A stretch of DNA of 52,103 nt from Planctomycetota bacterium (GTDB taxonomy: Bacteria; Planctomycetota; Phycisphaerae; Tepidisphaerales; Tepidisphaeraceae): positions 1 through 52,103 of the forward strand of contig JBCDCH010000026.1 in assembly GCA_039182125.1 (NCBI GenBank). The letters are read 5' to 3'. A model generated the notes under the pieces. That model ran no database searches. It saw only the letters and a list, made by a program, of their open reading frames with translations, and had not been told where the DNA came from. Shown here piece after piece: positions 44,022-52,103 of this stretch (its first letter is position 1; each line of letters begins with the position of its first letter). Both the position numbers and the translations under genes were made by a program.

Positions 44022-45185
44022 TTAGTCCACCGTCTCCGCACGCGGCTGGTCCTTGCCGACGGGGTTGCCGGTGCCACGGATAGCGAGCATGCGCTCCAGG
44101 GCAACGGTGGACCACTTGCGGGTCTTGGCGTCGACGCGGATTTCGTTGACCGGGTCGCCGGCAGCGATCTGTTCCAAGCACCAGCAAAGGTGCGGCAGGT
44201 CCACGCGGTACATCGTCGTGCAAAGGCACTGGCAGTCGGAGAGGACGTAAATCTCCTTGTCCGGGTGCTCGTGTTTGAGCCGGTTGACGAGGTGGACTTC
44301 CGTGCCGATGGACCAGGCCGTGCCCGGCTCCGCTTCTTCGATGATCTTGACGATGTACGCCGTGCTGCCGGCCATGTCGGCCTTCTGCACGACCTCCCAC
44401 TTGCACTCGGGGTGAACGATGACGTTGATGTCCGGGTGCTGCTCGCGGGCCTGATCGACATGCTCGGGACGGAAGAGCGCGTGCACCGAGCAGTGGCCTT
44501 TCCACAGGATGAACCGCGCCTTGCAGAGCGTGTCGGACTCGTTGCCGCCCAGCGGCTTGCGCGGGTCCCAGAGCACCATCTCGTCCAGGGCGTGACCCAT
44601 CGCATAGGCCGTGTTGCGGCCGAGGTGTTGGTCGGGGAAGAACAACACTTTCACGTCCTGTTCGCCGTCGCCTTGGGCCAAGGCCCATTCGAGCACTTCG
44701 CGGGCGTTGGACGAAGTGCAGACCGCGCCGCCATGTTCGCCGACGAAGCTCTTGATTGCGGCGGAGCTGTTCATGTACGTCACCGGCACGATCAACGAAT
44801 CGCCGCAGACTTCTTCGAGTTGTTCCCACGCCTCCTCGGTCTGGTCGATGTCGGCCATGTCGGCCATCGAGCAGCCGGCACCCAGGTCGGGCAGGTGTAC
44901 CGTGACGCTCTCGTCGGTGAGGATGTCGGCCGTCTCGGCCATGAAATGCACGCCGCAGAAGATCACGTGCTCCACGCCTTCGAGGTCGGCGGCGTAGCGG
45001 GAAAGCTCGAACGAGTCGCCACGATGGTCGGCGAACTCGATGACGCTGTCCTGCTGGTAGTGGTGGCCGAGGATCGCGAGGCGAGAACCAAGCTCGTCCT
45101 TGGCCATCTGAATGCGGACGCGAAGTTCCGGATCGGAAAGCTCCCGATACACGGCCGGCAGCGGCTGTTGCCAGGTAAGTGCCAT
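44022..45185 (-). CDS. nadA: Quinolinate synthase
   Basis: NadA condenses iminoaspartate and dihydroxyacetone phosphate to quinolinate for NAD synthesis, using a 4Fe-4S cluster. The 387-residue protein has LGHHYQQDSVIEFAD near the start and the three cluster cysteines in VIFCGVHFMAETADI, WKGHCSVHALF and LSDCQCLCTTMYR, with the substrate segment HPECKWEV between. The ATG at 45185 is chosen because TACCAT ends five nt upstream and the family starts here. nadB and nadC are not in the window. Confidence 0.95.
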   Translation of the reverse strand: MALTWQQPLPAVYRELSDPELRVRIQMAKDELGSRLAILGHHYQQDSVIEFADHRGDSFELSRYAADLEGVEHVIFCGVHFMAETADILTDESVTVHLPDLGAGCSMADMADIDQTEEAWEQLEEVCGDSLIVPVTYMNSSAAIKSFVGEHGGAVCTSSNAREVLEWALAQGDGEQDVKVLFFPDQHLGRNTAYAMGHALDEMVLWDPRKPLGGNESDTLCKARFILWKGHCSVHALFRPEHVDQAREQHPDINVIVHPECKWEVVQKADMAGSTAYIVKIIEEAEPGTAWSIGTEVHLVNRLKHEHPDKEIYVLSDCQCLCTTMYRVDLPHLCWCLEQIAAGDPVNEIRVDAKTRKWSTVALERMLAIRGTGNPVGKDQPRAETVD

Positions 45186-45190
45186 GCCAG

Positions 45191-45196
45191 ATGGTA
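45191..45196 (-). promoter_or_regulatory. -10-like TACCAT before nadA
   Basis: TACCAT (45196-45191) ends five nt before the nadA ATG, within the 22-bp gap to the DUF427 gene. Confidence 0.4.
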
Positions 45197-45207
45197 GGGG
45201 GCGGGGG

Positions 45208-45711
45208 TTACCAACCCCAAGTGCCCGGCCCGCCTTTGAACGGGCCGACGAGGTTGTCGGTGATCCAGCCGCCGTAGAAGTCGCCTTCCTGGGCCTTGAC
45301 CGGTTCGTCGCCGATGTAGCACTTGACCTTGCTGGGATAGAACGCGATGAAGTCGCGCAGGTCGGCGTAGGCCTTGACCGGGGCCGGGTAGAACCAGCCG
45401 GCGTTTTCCACGATCTGTCCGTCGGCATGAACGTCGACGTAACCGGCCCGGCCTTTCCATTCGCAGAACGAGCCGTGATCGTTCACGGAGGTCACGTCGT
45501 CCGCGATGTCGGTCGGGGGGATGTACACCGTCGGCGGGTGGCTGGTTTCGAGGATCCGAAGCCCCGCGTCGGTCCGCGCGATCTCGACGCCGTTGAGCTC
45601 CACGCGGACCGGTTTGCCGACCGGTTCGAGGCGGGGTGGGCGTGGGTAGTCCCAGACGGATTCCTGCCCGGGGCCGGGCGTTTCGCGTTGTGACGGTGAG
45701 GGGGATTTCAT
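45208..45711 (-). CDS. DUF427 domain protein
   Basis: A 167-residue protein with the DUF427 core: VRVELNGVEIARTDAGLRI, HPPTVYIPPTDI, SFCEWKGRAGYVDV and WFYPAP, ending in GPGTWGW. DUF427 is a small beta-rich fold of unknown function, often found with metabolic genes. The ATG at 45711 is chosen over one at 45786 because the earlier region has no family similarity. It is divergent from a PilZ-like gene remnant. Confidence 0.85.
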   Translation of the reverse strand: MKSPSPSQRETPGPGQESVWDYPRPPRLEPVGKPVRVELNGVEIARTDAGLRILETSHPPTVYIPPTDIADDVTSVNDHGSFCEWKGRAGYVDVHADGQIVENAGWFYPAPVKAYADLRDFIAFYPSKVKCYIGDEPVKAQEGDFYGGWITDNLVGPFKGGPGTWGW

Positions 45712-45771
45712 GGATCGTTCCGGGTTAAGTCCGCCCCGCGTGGGGCCGATGACGAGGCTATGCCGGAGACG

Positions 45772-46085
45772 ATGCCCACCGTTCAAAACGCCGAGACGCT
45801 CACCGAGGACCGCCGACGCAGTCCGCGCGGCCAGCAGAACGTCCCCGCCTGGCTCAGCCCCGCCACCGGCTACGGCTCGCCCGGCGGCATAACGGCGTCC
45901 AAGTCCGCGTGCAGGACATCAGCCTCCACGGCGTCGGCTTCACCGCCGACCACTGCTTCAAACGCGGCAGCGTCCACTGGATCGTCGTCGCCGGCGGCAG
46001 CCTCCGCCTGTCCTGCCGACTCCGCGTCGCCAGCTGCCGGGAGAACGACCAAGGCACGTTCAGCTGCGGCGGCGAGTTCTTCTAA
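45772..46085 (+). pseudogene. PilZ-like protein gene split by a frameshift
   Basis: PilZ domains bind cyclic di-GMP through RxxxR and (D/N)xSxxG motifs. The first motif (EDRRRSPR) is in the frame starting at ATG 45772. The second (VQDISLHGVGF) is in another frame that runs to TAA at 46083-46085 and ends ENDQGTFSCGGEFF. The change of frame is by -1, somewhere near 45860-45890. The gene is therefore broken, or the sequence lacks one base. The call rests on these motifs only. Confidence 0.55.
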
Positions 46086-46091
46086 CTCGCC

Positions 46092-46097
46092 TACCGT
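46092..46097 (+). promoter_or_regulatory. -10-like TACCGT before the YkgJ-type gene
   Basis: TACCGT ends five nt before the GTG at 46103 and supports that start codon. Confidence 0.35.
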
Positions 46098-46102
46098 CGT
46101 TC

Positions 46103-46570
46103 GTGGAACTGCCCGTCTGGTACGAAAAAGGTCTGTCCTTCACCTGCACCCAGTGCGGCAACTGCTGCACGGGGCCTTCGGGATTCGTGTGGATCAGTGA
46201 CGAGGAAGTGACGCGTCTGGCCGAGCATCTCGGGCTCAGCCGAGAGGTGACGGTGCGCAAGTACTGCCGCACGATCAACGGGAAGCTCTCGCTCAAGGAA
46301 CGCAAGGTCGGCTTCGGCAAGTACGACTGCATCTTCCTCACCGGCGAGCCGGGCGGTAAGCGGGGATGCGGCATCTACGAAGCGCGCCCGCTGCAGTGCC
46401 GGACCTGGCCGTTCTGGCCCGAGAACATCGACAGCGAGAAGGCGTGGGACCGGCTCAGCCACAAAACTTGCCCCGGCATGAACAGCGGCAAACGCTACAC
46501 CCGCCGACAGATCGAACGCATCCGTGACGCCGCTGATTGGCCGAAGAATCCACCGACGAGCGCCGGCTGA
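46103..46570 (+). CDS. YkgJ family cysteine cluster protein
   Basis: A 155-residue protein with the cysteine pattern of the YkgJ/UPF0153 family: FTCTQCGNCCTGPSG (about 13-27), KYDCIFL, CGIYEARPLQCRTWPFWP and a final KTCPGM. The family probably binds a metal or iron-sulfur cluster; no reaction is known. The start is GTG at 46103. It converges on the thioredoxin-like gene with one bp between stops. Confidence 0.88.
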   Translation: MELPVWYEKGLSFTCTQCGNCCTGPSGFVWISDEEVTRLAEHLGLSREVTVRKYCRTINGKLSLKERKVGFGKYDCIFLTGEPGGKRGCGIYEARPLQCRTWPFWPENIDSEKAWDRLSHKTCPGMNSGKRYTRRQIERIRDAADWPKNPPTSAG

Positions 46571-46571
46571 T

Positions 46572-47786
46572 TTACTCGAGTTCCTGGAGCGCCTTTCGCG
46601 CTTGCTTTGCCCAGAACGTGTCCGGGTAGTTCTCGATGACCTCTTCGTACTTGGCCCGCGCGGTTTCGGCTTTGCCAGCGGCGCGGTAGCTCTCGGCGAG
46701 CCGGTAGAGCCTCTCGGCTTTCTTGAGCGACGGGTCGGCCGGGCCACGGTCGGTCTTGGCGCCAAGGCGTTCGAGGGCTTGTTTGGCCGTTTCGGCTTCG
46801 GGCAGGTCGGCAAAGAGCCGGACGATGGATCGGTACCGCGCGATCGCCGCGTCAACGTTGCCCCGATCCTCCAGCATGCGCGCCATCTCCAAAGCCTTGG
46901 TCGCGCCGTCACGCCGCTCGGCGGCGGCCAGTGCCTTGCGCACGGCGGGGTCTCGTCGGAGTTCTTCGATGCGGTCACGGGCCTGCTGGTCGAAACCGGT
47001 GTCGGCCAACTCGTTGGCGATGCGTTGGAGGTGGCCGAGTGCGGCCAGTGCGTCACCGGCTTCCAGCAACGCATCCGCCTCGGCGAACGCCGTGCTTCCG
47101 AACTGCCGAGCTCGCTCGACCAGTTCCGCATAGACCGGTGCGCTCGGCGAACCGTCATCGACCGCCGACGCGGGGATCGCTGTAAGCCGACGTAACGCAT
47201 CGCCGAACTTCCGATCGTCGAACAGCTTGGTGATGACCGCGAGCTCGGCGGCAAGTCCTTCCGCCGTCATCGTCTCGAAACCCTGCACGCCCGCTTCGCC
47301 CAGCGCCTTCACCACGGCGTCTTCCAGCCGAGCGATATCCCCGTTGAACGTGACCAGGCCATCGGCGCCCACGACGACGACACGCGGTCCGAAATGGACA
47401 TCCCACGCAACCCGGTAGTCGTCGAGCCGGCCACGCATCGCGTAAAAGATCGACCAGTTCGCGTCGAACGTGTCGGCAAATCCGACGACCGCCGCCTGGT
47501 TGTTGTCGAGGCTCACGCCGAGCATCACCACGCCATGACGGGCGTATCGGTTGCGAACTTCGAGGAGTCTCGGCATTTCGCGTCGGGTGGACGCGTCGAG
47601 GCCGTGGAAGAAATGAACGATCACGACATTGCCGTGCAGCCGCCGAAGGTCGACCTGCTGCTTGGTGCGAAACGCCTCGAACTGCAGCGGCGGTGCCGGC
47701 TCGCCGACGACGACCTGTGCCCGCGCATCCGACACGAATCCGAAGACCAGACAAACTATCAGTGGCAAGTGAGCAAACTTCGGCAT
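46572..47786 (-). CDS. Exported thioredoxin-like (TlpA/AhpC-type) protein with TPR-like repeats
   Basis: A 404-residue protein with a signal peptide (cut after DARA, about residue 23). A thioredoxin-fold domain follows (about 24-165): GEPAPPLQF, NVVIVHFFHG, VVMLGVSLDN. The usual CxxC catalytic pair is absent (HGLDAST in its place), so it is not a standard thiol oxidoreductase. The C-terminal half is helical with TPR-like units, the last being AERLYRLAESYRAAGKAETA and a partner repeat. GAGGGG precedes the ATG. It is divergent from lpxB across 201 bp. Confidence 0.75.
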   Translation of the reverse strand: MPKFAHLPLIVCLVFGFVSDARAQVVVGEPAPPLQFEAFRTKQQVDLRRLHGNVVIVHFFHGLDASTRREMPRLLEVRNRYARHGVVMLGVSLDNNQAAVVGFADTFDANWSIFYAMRGRLDDYRVAWDVHFGPRVVVVGADGLVTFNGDIARLEDAVVKALGEAGVQGFETMTAEGLAAELAVITKLFDDRKFGDALRRLTAIPASAVDDGSPSAPVYAELVERARQFGSTAFAEADALLEAGDALAALGHLQRIANELADTGFDQQARDRIEELRRDPAVRKALAAAERRDGATKALEMARMLEDRGNVDAAIARYRSIVRLFADLPEAETAKQALERLGAKTDRGPADPSLKKAERLYRLAESYRAAGKAETARAKYEEVIENYPDTFWAKQARKALQELE

Positions 47787-47987
47787 GCGACCCCTCTGGA
47801 TTAGAAGACGCCTGAATCTACTTTCGCCGTGGCCAATCGCCAAGGTGCAAGGCGTCGAAAGGCTGGGACAATCGGTCGAATCTGGTCGGTTTTGGTTACG
47901 GCGGTGGGGTGCACGAACGAGTTGACTCCCATTCCACTTGGGCGCTTCCGGCAGGTCGCCTGAACGTGTGTCCTAACGTGGACACGG
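47787..47987. other. Intergenic region between the thioredoxin-like gene and lpxB
   Basis: This 201-bp divergent space holds no gene. It must contain both promoters. The only clear element is the inverted repeat next to lpxB (47968-47985). TTGACT at 47922-47927 resembles a -35 but has no matching -10 at the usual distance. Confidence 0.5.
47968..47985 (+). promoter_or_regulatory. Inverted repeat around the lpxB -10-like box
   Basis: GTGTCC and GGACAC form a perfect inverted repeat with a six-nt spacer, and the spacer is TAACGT. That hexamer ends eight nt before the lpxB ATG at 47988. A dimeric regulator bound here would cover the -10. Confidence 0.45.
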
Positions 47988-49121
47988 ATGTCGCATGTCA
48001 CAATGAGCTGTGCCGAACCGTCGGCCGATCGGTACCTTGCCGATCTGGCGTCGGTGTTGGGTGCGCAGGGCGTGACCGCGTCGGGGATCGGCGGCCCGGC
48101 ACTCGCTGCTGCGGCCGACGTCTGGAGCGATTCGGTCACCAACGCCCAGATGGGTTTCTCGGCGTTCCTGCGGACGCGTGAAGTCGGCAAGTATCTCGCG
48201 GAGCAAAAGCATCGCTGGGACGACCAGAAGCCGGCGTGCCATGTTTGCTGCGACTCGTGGATGATGAACAAGCACTTCGCCGCCGCGGCAAAGGAGCGCG
48301 GTATTCCGGTGGTTTATTACGTTGCCCCCCAGGCTTGGGCGAGTCGGGAAGGGCGGGTCAAGCGTCTCGCGCGAGTCGCCGACAAGGTCGCGTGTATCCT
48401 TCCGTTCGAGCAGGAATGGTTCAGGGAACGCGGGGTGGATGCCACGTTCGTCGGGCATCCGCTGTTTGACGAACGCCATGGTCTGCCCGCCGAACTCCCA
48501 GCGACCGGGGACGGTGCTGTCGCCTTGCTACCCGGAAGCCGGCCGTCGACCGTGCGAAGAAACCTCCCGCGAATCCTCGAGGTCGCAACGGCGATCACCT
48601 CGAATCAGGCCGGCCGGCGTTTCGTCTTCCCGGCGACCGATGCCACCCGGCCGATGATCGAATCGGCCCTCGACAAGCGGTCGAACACGTTACCAGGCAA
48701 GACGTTCCGTGACGCGCTCAACACGCCGGAACTGGGTACGGACTTCGAGGCGACCGTCACCGGCTGCACCGCCGCATTGACCGTCTCCGGCACCGCGACG
48801 CTTCACACCGCCGCGTTGGGTGTGCCGATGATCGCCGTGTACGTCGGCAACCCGCTCCTTTGGCACACAATCGGCAAGCGGTTGATCAAGACCCGGACCT
48901 TCACGCTGGTCAACTTGCTCCACAACGGCGACGAACATCTGATCCCGGAGTTCATCCCGTGGTACGGCGACACCGCCCCGACGACGTCCGCACTTCGAAG
49001 CTTGCTGGACGACGAGGCGGCACGTGAACATCAACGAGCCGGGTTCGCCCGAATCGTCGACAACCTGCGGGGCACCGACGCGGCCAAGTCCGTTGCGGCG
49101 ATCGTCGGTCATTTCATCTGA
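47988..49121 (+). CDS. lpxB: Lipid-A-disaccharide synthase
   Basis: LpxB joins UDP-2,3-diacylglucosamine and lipid X to form the lipid A disaccharide at the inner membrane, so the cell should make lipid A or a relative. The 377-residue GT19 protein has SCAEPSADRYLADL (in place of GExSGD), PVVYYVAPQAWAS, FVGHPLFDE, VALLPGSRPSTVRRNLPRIL, and the donor-site segment ALTVSGTATLHTAALGVPMI. The ATG at 47988 is used; one at 48003 is possible. gltB follows after 115 bp. Confidence 0.93.
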   Translation: MSHVTMSCAEPSADRYLADLASVLGAQGVTASGIGGPALAAAADVWSDSVTNAQMGFSAFLRTREVGKYLAEQKHRWDDQKPACHVCCDSWMMNKHFAAAAKERGIPVVYYVAPQAWASREGRVKRLARVADKVACILPFEQEWFRERGVDATFVGHPLFDERHGLPAELPATGDGAVALLPGSRPSTVRRNLPRILEVATAITSNQAGRRFVFPATDATRPMIESALDKRSNTLPGKTFRDALNTPELGTDFEATVTGCTAALTVSGTATLHTAALGVPMIAVYVGNPLLWHTIGKRLIKTRTFTLVNLLHNGDEHLIPEFIPWYGDTAPTTSALRSLLDDEAAREHQRAGFARIVDNLRGTDAAKSVAAIVGHFI

Positions 49122-49185
49122 AGCCTTGTCCGATGGCTCAACAAAGTGAAAACACCGCATGACCGACTTTCCTGTCGGCGTCCGC

Positions 49186-49219
49186 TATGATGTGGGCCCG
49201 CCTCCATATTCCTAAGGAG
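49186..49219 (+). promoter_or_regulatory. Possible gltB promoter core and ribosome-binding site
   Basis: TATGAT at 49186-49191 is a good -10, but no clear -35 is present. AAGGAG at 49214-49219 lies 17 nt before the ATG, which is long for a Shine-Dalgarno. gltB therefore appears to have a true leader, unlike most first genes here. Confidence 0.35.
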
Positions 49220-49236
49220 CCATTCAAGAACCGCCC

Positions 49237-52103
49237 ATGCTCGACTATCCACGCCCCGAAGGTTTGTATCTCCCGCAGTGCGAGCGGGACAATTGTGGCT
49301 TTGGCTTTCTCTGTCACATGAAGGGCGAGGCGAGTAACGCCATCGTGCTGCGCGGCTTGGACATGCTCGAAAACATGGAGCACCGCGGGGCGTGCGGATG
49401 TGAGCCGAACACCGGCGACGGGGCCGGGATCATGGTGGCGACGCCGGACAAGTTTTTCCGCCGCAAGGCCGGCGAGCTCGGCTTCAAACTTCCGCAGCCG
49501 GGGCAGTACGCCGTCTCGATGATGTTCCTCCCGCTCGACATGGTGCAGCGGCGAAACATCGAAAAGCTCTTCACCGACATCTGCCGGCAGTACGACATGT
49601 CGGTCATCGGCTGGCGTGACGTGCCGACCAACAACGTCCACATCGGCCCCAGCGCCAAGGCCGCCGAGCCACGCATTCGCCAGGCATTCGTCGCGGCCAA
49701 CGATCGCTTCTACAACAAGAAGGACTTCAACCGCCGGCTCTACCTGGTCCGCCAGCAGGTCGAGAACAAGGTCGAGTTCGGCAGCGAGTGGCCGGAGACG
49801 ACCAAGAAGGCGTTCTACATCTGCCTGCTCAGCTCCAACCGCATGGTCTACAAGGGCATGCTCACGGCCAACCAGCTGCGGGCCTACTACCCGGACCTCA
49901 ACGACCCGGAGTTCGTCAGCCCGTTTGCCGTGGTCCACTCGCGTTTCTCGACGAACACGTTCCCGTCGTGGCGGCTGGCCCAGCCGTTCCGTTATGTGGC
50001 CCACAACGGCGAGATCAACACGATCCGCGGCAACAAGAACTGGATGGCCTCACGCTACGGCACCCTCCAGTCCGACAAGTTCGGCGACGAGCTCGACAAG
50101 CTCTTCCCGATCGTCTCCGAGACCGTCTCCGACTCGGCGACCCTCGACAACGCGCTGCAATTCCTCAGCGTCAACGGCGGTCGAAGCCTCGCCCAGTGCG
50201 TGCTGATGATGGTGCCCGAGGCGTGGCAGAACCACCAGCACATGGACGCCGACCTCAAGGCGTTTTACGAGTACCACGCGATGCAGATGGAGCCGTGGGA
50301 CGGCCCGGCCGGCATCGCGTTCTGCAACGGCGAACAGATCGGTGCCGTCCTCGACCGCAACGGCCTCAGACCGGCGCGTTACTACATCACGCATGACGAC
50401 GTGCTGATCATGGGCTCTGAGGCCGGGGCGATTTCCGTCGAGCCGGAGAACGTGCGGCGCAAGTGGCGCCTCCAGCCAGGCCGCATGCTGTTGTGCGACT
50501 TCACCGAAGAGAAACGCATCATCGACGACGAGGAGGTCAAGCACCAACTTGTCGAGAAGCGCCCGTGGCGCAACTGGGTCGACGAGCACATGCTCGAACT
50601 CGACAGCCTTGGCGAGGCTCAGCGCGAGCCGGTCGAGGAACGGTCGTTGCTGCACCAGCAACACGCCTTCGGCTACACCAACGAAGACCTGCGGATGCTC
50701 ATGTATCCGATGGCCGCGACCGGGGCGGAAGCCGTCGGCTCGATGGGCGCGGATACGCCGTTGGCATGTCTGTCGGACAAGCCGCAGTTGCTGTTCAACT
50801 ACTTCAAGCAGCTGTTCGCGCAGGTGACCAACCCGCCGCTGGACGCGATCCGCGAGGAGCTGGTGACGTCGTTGTTCACCTGGATCGGCCGGGAGCGAAA
50901 CCTCCTCGACGAGACGCCGAAACACGCCCGATTGGTGAAGCTACCGACGCCGATCTTGCGGGACGAGGAACTTGCCAAGCTCGCCGCCCTCGATCAGCCC
51001 GGCTTCAAGGCGACGACGATTTCGATGCTCTACGACTTCCACGAGAAGTCGCTGGAGCAGGCCGTTGATGACCTCTGCCGCCAGGCCGCCGATGCGGTCG
51101 AGGACGGCACGACGATTCTGATTCTCTCGGATCGCGGCGTCGGTCCGCAGCACGCCGCGATCCCATCGATGCTCGCGACGGCCGCCGTACATCACCACCT
51201 CATCCGGTGCGGCACGCGCACCCAGGCCGGCCTGATCATCGAGACCGGCGAGGCACGTGAGGGGCACCATTTCTGCTGCCTGCTCGGCTACGGGGCGGGC
51301 GCGATCAACCCATACCTCGCGCTGGCCACCATCCGTGACCTGCACGCCGAGAACCTTCTGCCGGCCGAGATGTCGGTGAACCGTGCCGAGAAGAACTACG
51401 TCAAGGCCGCCGGCAAGGCGATCCTCAAGGTCGCGTCCAAAATGGGCATTAGCACCGTCCAGTCCTACCGCGGCGCGCAGATCTTCGAAGCCATCGGCAT
51501 CGGGCCGGACGTGATCAGCAAGTACTTCACCGGCACCGCCAGCCGCATCGGCGGCGTCGACCTCGCGACGATCGCCGACGAATCCCTCGCCCGACATCGC
51601 CGCGCGTTCCCGCCGATCGAAGTGGAGAAAGCCGAAGTCCTCGACGCCGGCGGCTTCTACCAGTGGCGGCGTGACGGTGAGTACCACGCATGGAACCCAT
51701 CGTCCGTGTCGACCCTTCAAAAGGCCGTTCGGCTCGAAAGTCAGAAGGCGTTCGGCAAGTTCTCCAAGATCATCAACGACGAATCCAAACGCCGGGCGAC
51801 CCTTCGCGGCCTGATGGAGTTCACGCCGGCCAACGGGCTGATCGACATCGACGAAGTTGAGCCGGCCAAGGAGATCGTCAAGCGGTTCGTTACCGGCGCG
51901 ATGAGCCTCGGCTCCATCTCGACCGAGGCCCACGAAACGCTCGCCAAGGCGATGAACCACCTCGGCGGGAAGTCCAACTCCGGCGAGGGCGGCGAAGACC
52001 CCGACCGCTTCAACCGCCTCGACGCCAAGCCGCTCAAGCTCGGCACCGACAACCCACGTCGCTCGGCGATTAAGCAGGTCGCCTCCGGCCGGTTCGGCGT
52101 CAC
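49237..52103 (+). CDS. gltB: Glutamate synthase large subunit, 3' part beyond the window
   Basis: GltB makes glutamate from 2-oxoglutarate and glutamine amide nitrogen. About 955 codons of roughly 1500 are present. The class II amidotransferase domain has the catalytic Cys20 in ERDNCGFGF after a 19-residue propeptide, then MEHRGACGC, STNTFPSW, HNGEINT and NRNGLRPARY-like GVLDRNGLRPARYY segments. The central domain follows, and the FMN-binding domain begins (MSLGSISTEAHETLAKAMN, SNSGEGGED). The frame stays open to the edge. The 3Fe-4S cysteines lie beyond it. Confidence 0.95.
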   Translation, partial: MLDYPRPEGLYLPQCERDNCGFGFLCHMKGEASNAIVLRGLDMLENMEHRGACGCEPNTGDGAGIMVATPDKFFRRKAGELGFKLPQPGQYAVSMMFLPLDMVQRRNIEKLFTDICRQYDMSVIGWRDVPTNNVHIGPSAKAAEPRIRQAFVAANDRFYNKKDFNRRLYLVRQQVENKVEFGSEWPETTKKAFYICLLSSNRMVYKGMLTANQLRAYYPDLNDPEFVSPFAVVHSRFSTNTFPSWRLAQPFRYVAHNGEINTIRGNKNWMASRYGTLQSDKFGDELDKLFPIVSETVSDSATLDNALQFLSVNGGRSLAQCVLMMVPEAWQNHQHMDADLKAFYEYHAMQMEPWDGPAGIAFCNGEQIGAVLDRNGLRPARYYITHDDVLIMGSEAGAISVEPENVRRKWRLQPGRMLLCDFTEEKRIIDDEEVKHQLVEKRPWRNWVDEHMLELDSLGEAQREPVEERSLLHQQHAFGYTNEDLRMLMYPMAATGAEAVGSMGADTPLACLSDKPQLLFNYFKQLFAQVTNPPLDAIREELVTSLFTWIGRERNLLDETPKHARLVKLPTPILRDEELAKLAALDQPGFKATTISMLYDFHEKSLEQAVDDLCRQAADAVEDGTTILILSDRGVGPQHAAIPSMLATAAVHHHLIRCGTRTQAGLIIETGEAREGHHFCCLLGYGAGAINPYLALATIRDLHAENLLPAEMSVNRAEKNYVKAAGKAILKVASKMGISTVQSYRGAQIFEAIGIGPDVISKYFTGTASRIGGVDLATIADESLARHRRAFPPIEVEKAEVLDAGGFYQWRRDGEYHAWNPSSVSTLQKAVRLESQKAFGKFSKIINDESKRRATLRGLMEFTPANGLIDIDEVEPAKEIVKRFVTGAMSLGSISTEAHETLAKAMNHLGGKSNSGEGGEDPDRFNRLDAKPLKLGTDNPRRSAIKQVASGRFGV

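Noticed and set aside
49163-49168. A -35 box for gltB
   Set aside because: The hexamer at the right distance (CCGACT) matches the consensus poorly, so only the TATGAT is noted.

Overview
The window is GC-rich, gene-dense DNA from a bacterium with an outer membrane (lpxB, rseP). I think it is a planctomycete close to the Phycisphaerae. The reasons are the overall gene set, bacterial topoisomerase VI genes, paired phytanoyl-CoA dioxygenase/AraC genes, RnfC/RnfD-like proteins and the general lack of Shine-Dalgarno sequences. This lineage call is an inference from content, not from a marker phylogeny. The last gene, gltB, runs off the right edge.

Layout, left to right. Positions 1-508 are AT-rich and gene-free, with DnaA-box-like repeats, and lie against a galE gene that has lost its 3' third. 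Next come a GT4 glycosyltransferase and a minus-strand unit lemA-panD-serine acetyltransferase-top6B-top6A. From 7.2 to 13.2 kb are a DUF2207 membrane protein, a HEAT-like protein, an SDR protein, and comM with a GIY-YIG protein. From 13.3 to 17.2 kb are two dioxygenase/AraC pairs. miaB follows, convergent with a minus-strand unit addB-addA-ABC permease-ABC permease. hemB and leuA converge at 28.3 kb. leuA has a complete attenuator: a leucine-rich leader peptide and a terminator hairpin. Its promoter interleaves with that of a divergent tRNA-Leu(CAA), which is followed by coaX and a shortened MnmE-like GTPase. From 31.9 to 38.5 kb is a tightly packed minus-strand unit: sugar isomerase-rnfC-rnfD-dxr-rseP-hypothetical. 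argB-argF follow. Then come a regulatory group (FliA-like sigma factor, DUF502 protein, two STAS proteins), nadA-DUF5522-proC, DUF427, a frameshifted PilZ gene, a YkgJ-type cysteine-cluster protein, a thioredoxin-like/TPR lipoprotein-like gene, lpxB and partial gltB.

Two regulatory patterns stand out. First, about sixteen genes that look like the first gene of a transcription unit have a TAnnnT hexamer ending only 5-8 nt before the start codon. This arrangement puts transcription start at or within a few bases of the start codon, so leaderless mRNAs look like a major mode of initiation here. Genes inside operons instead use 1-11 nt overlaps (GTGA, ATGA, TAATG) or an occasional Shine-Dalgarno sequence. 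Second, leucine supply is controlled by classical transcription attenuation next to a tRNA-Leu gene.

Most genes are housekeeping metabolism: pantothenate/CoA (panD, coaX), haem (hemB), leucine, arginine, proline, NAD, isoprenoid (dxr), lipid A and glutamate. I did not find a CRISPR array, prophage, insertion sequence with a transposase, or rRNA gene.
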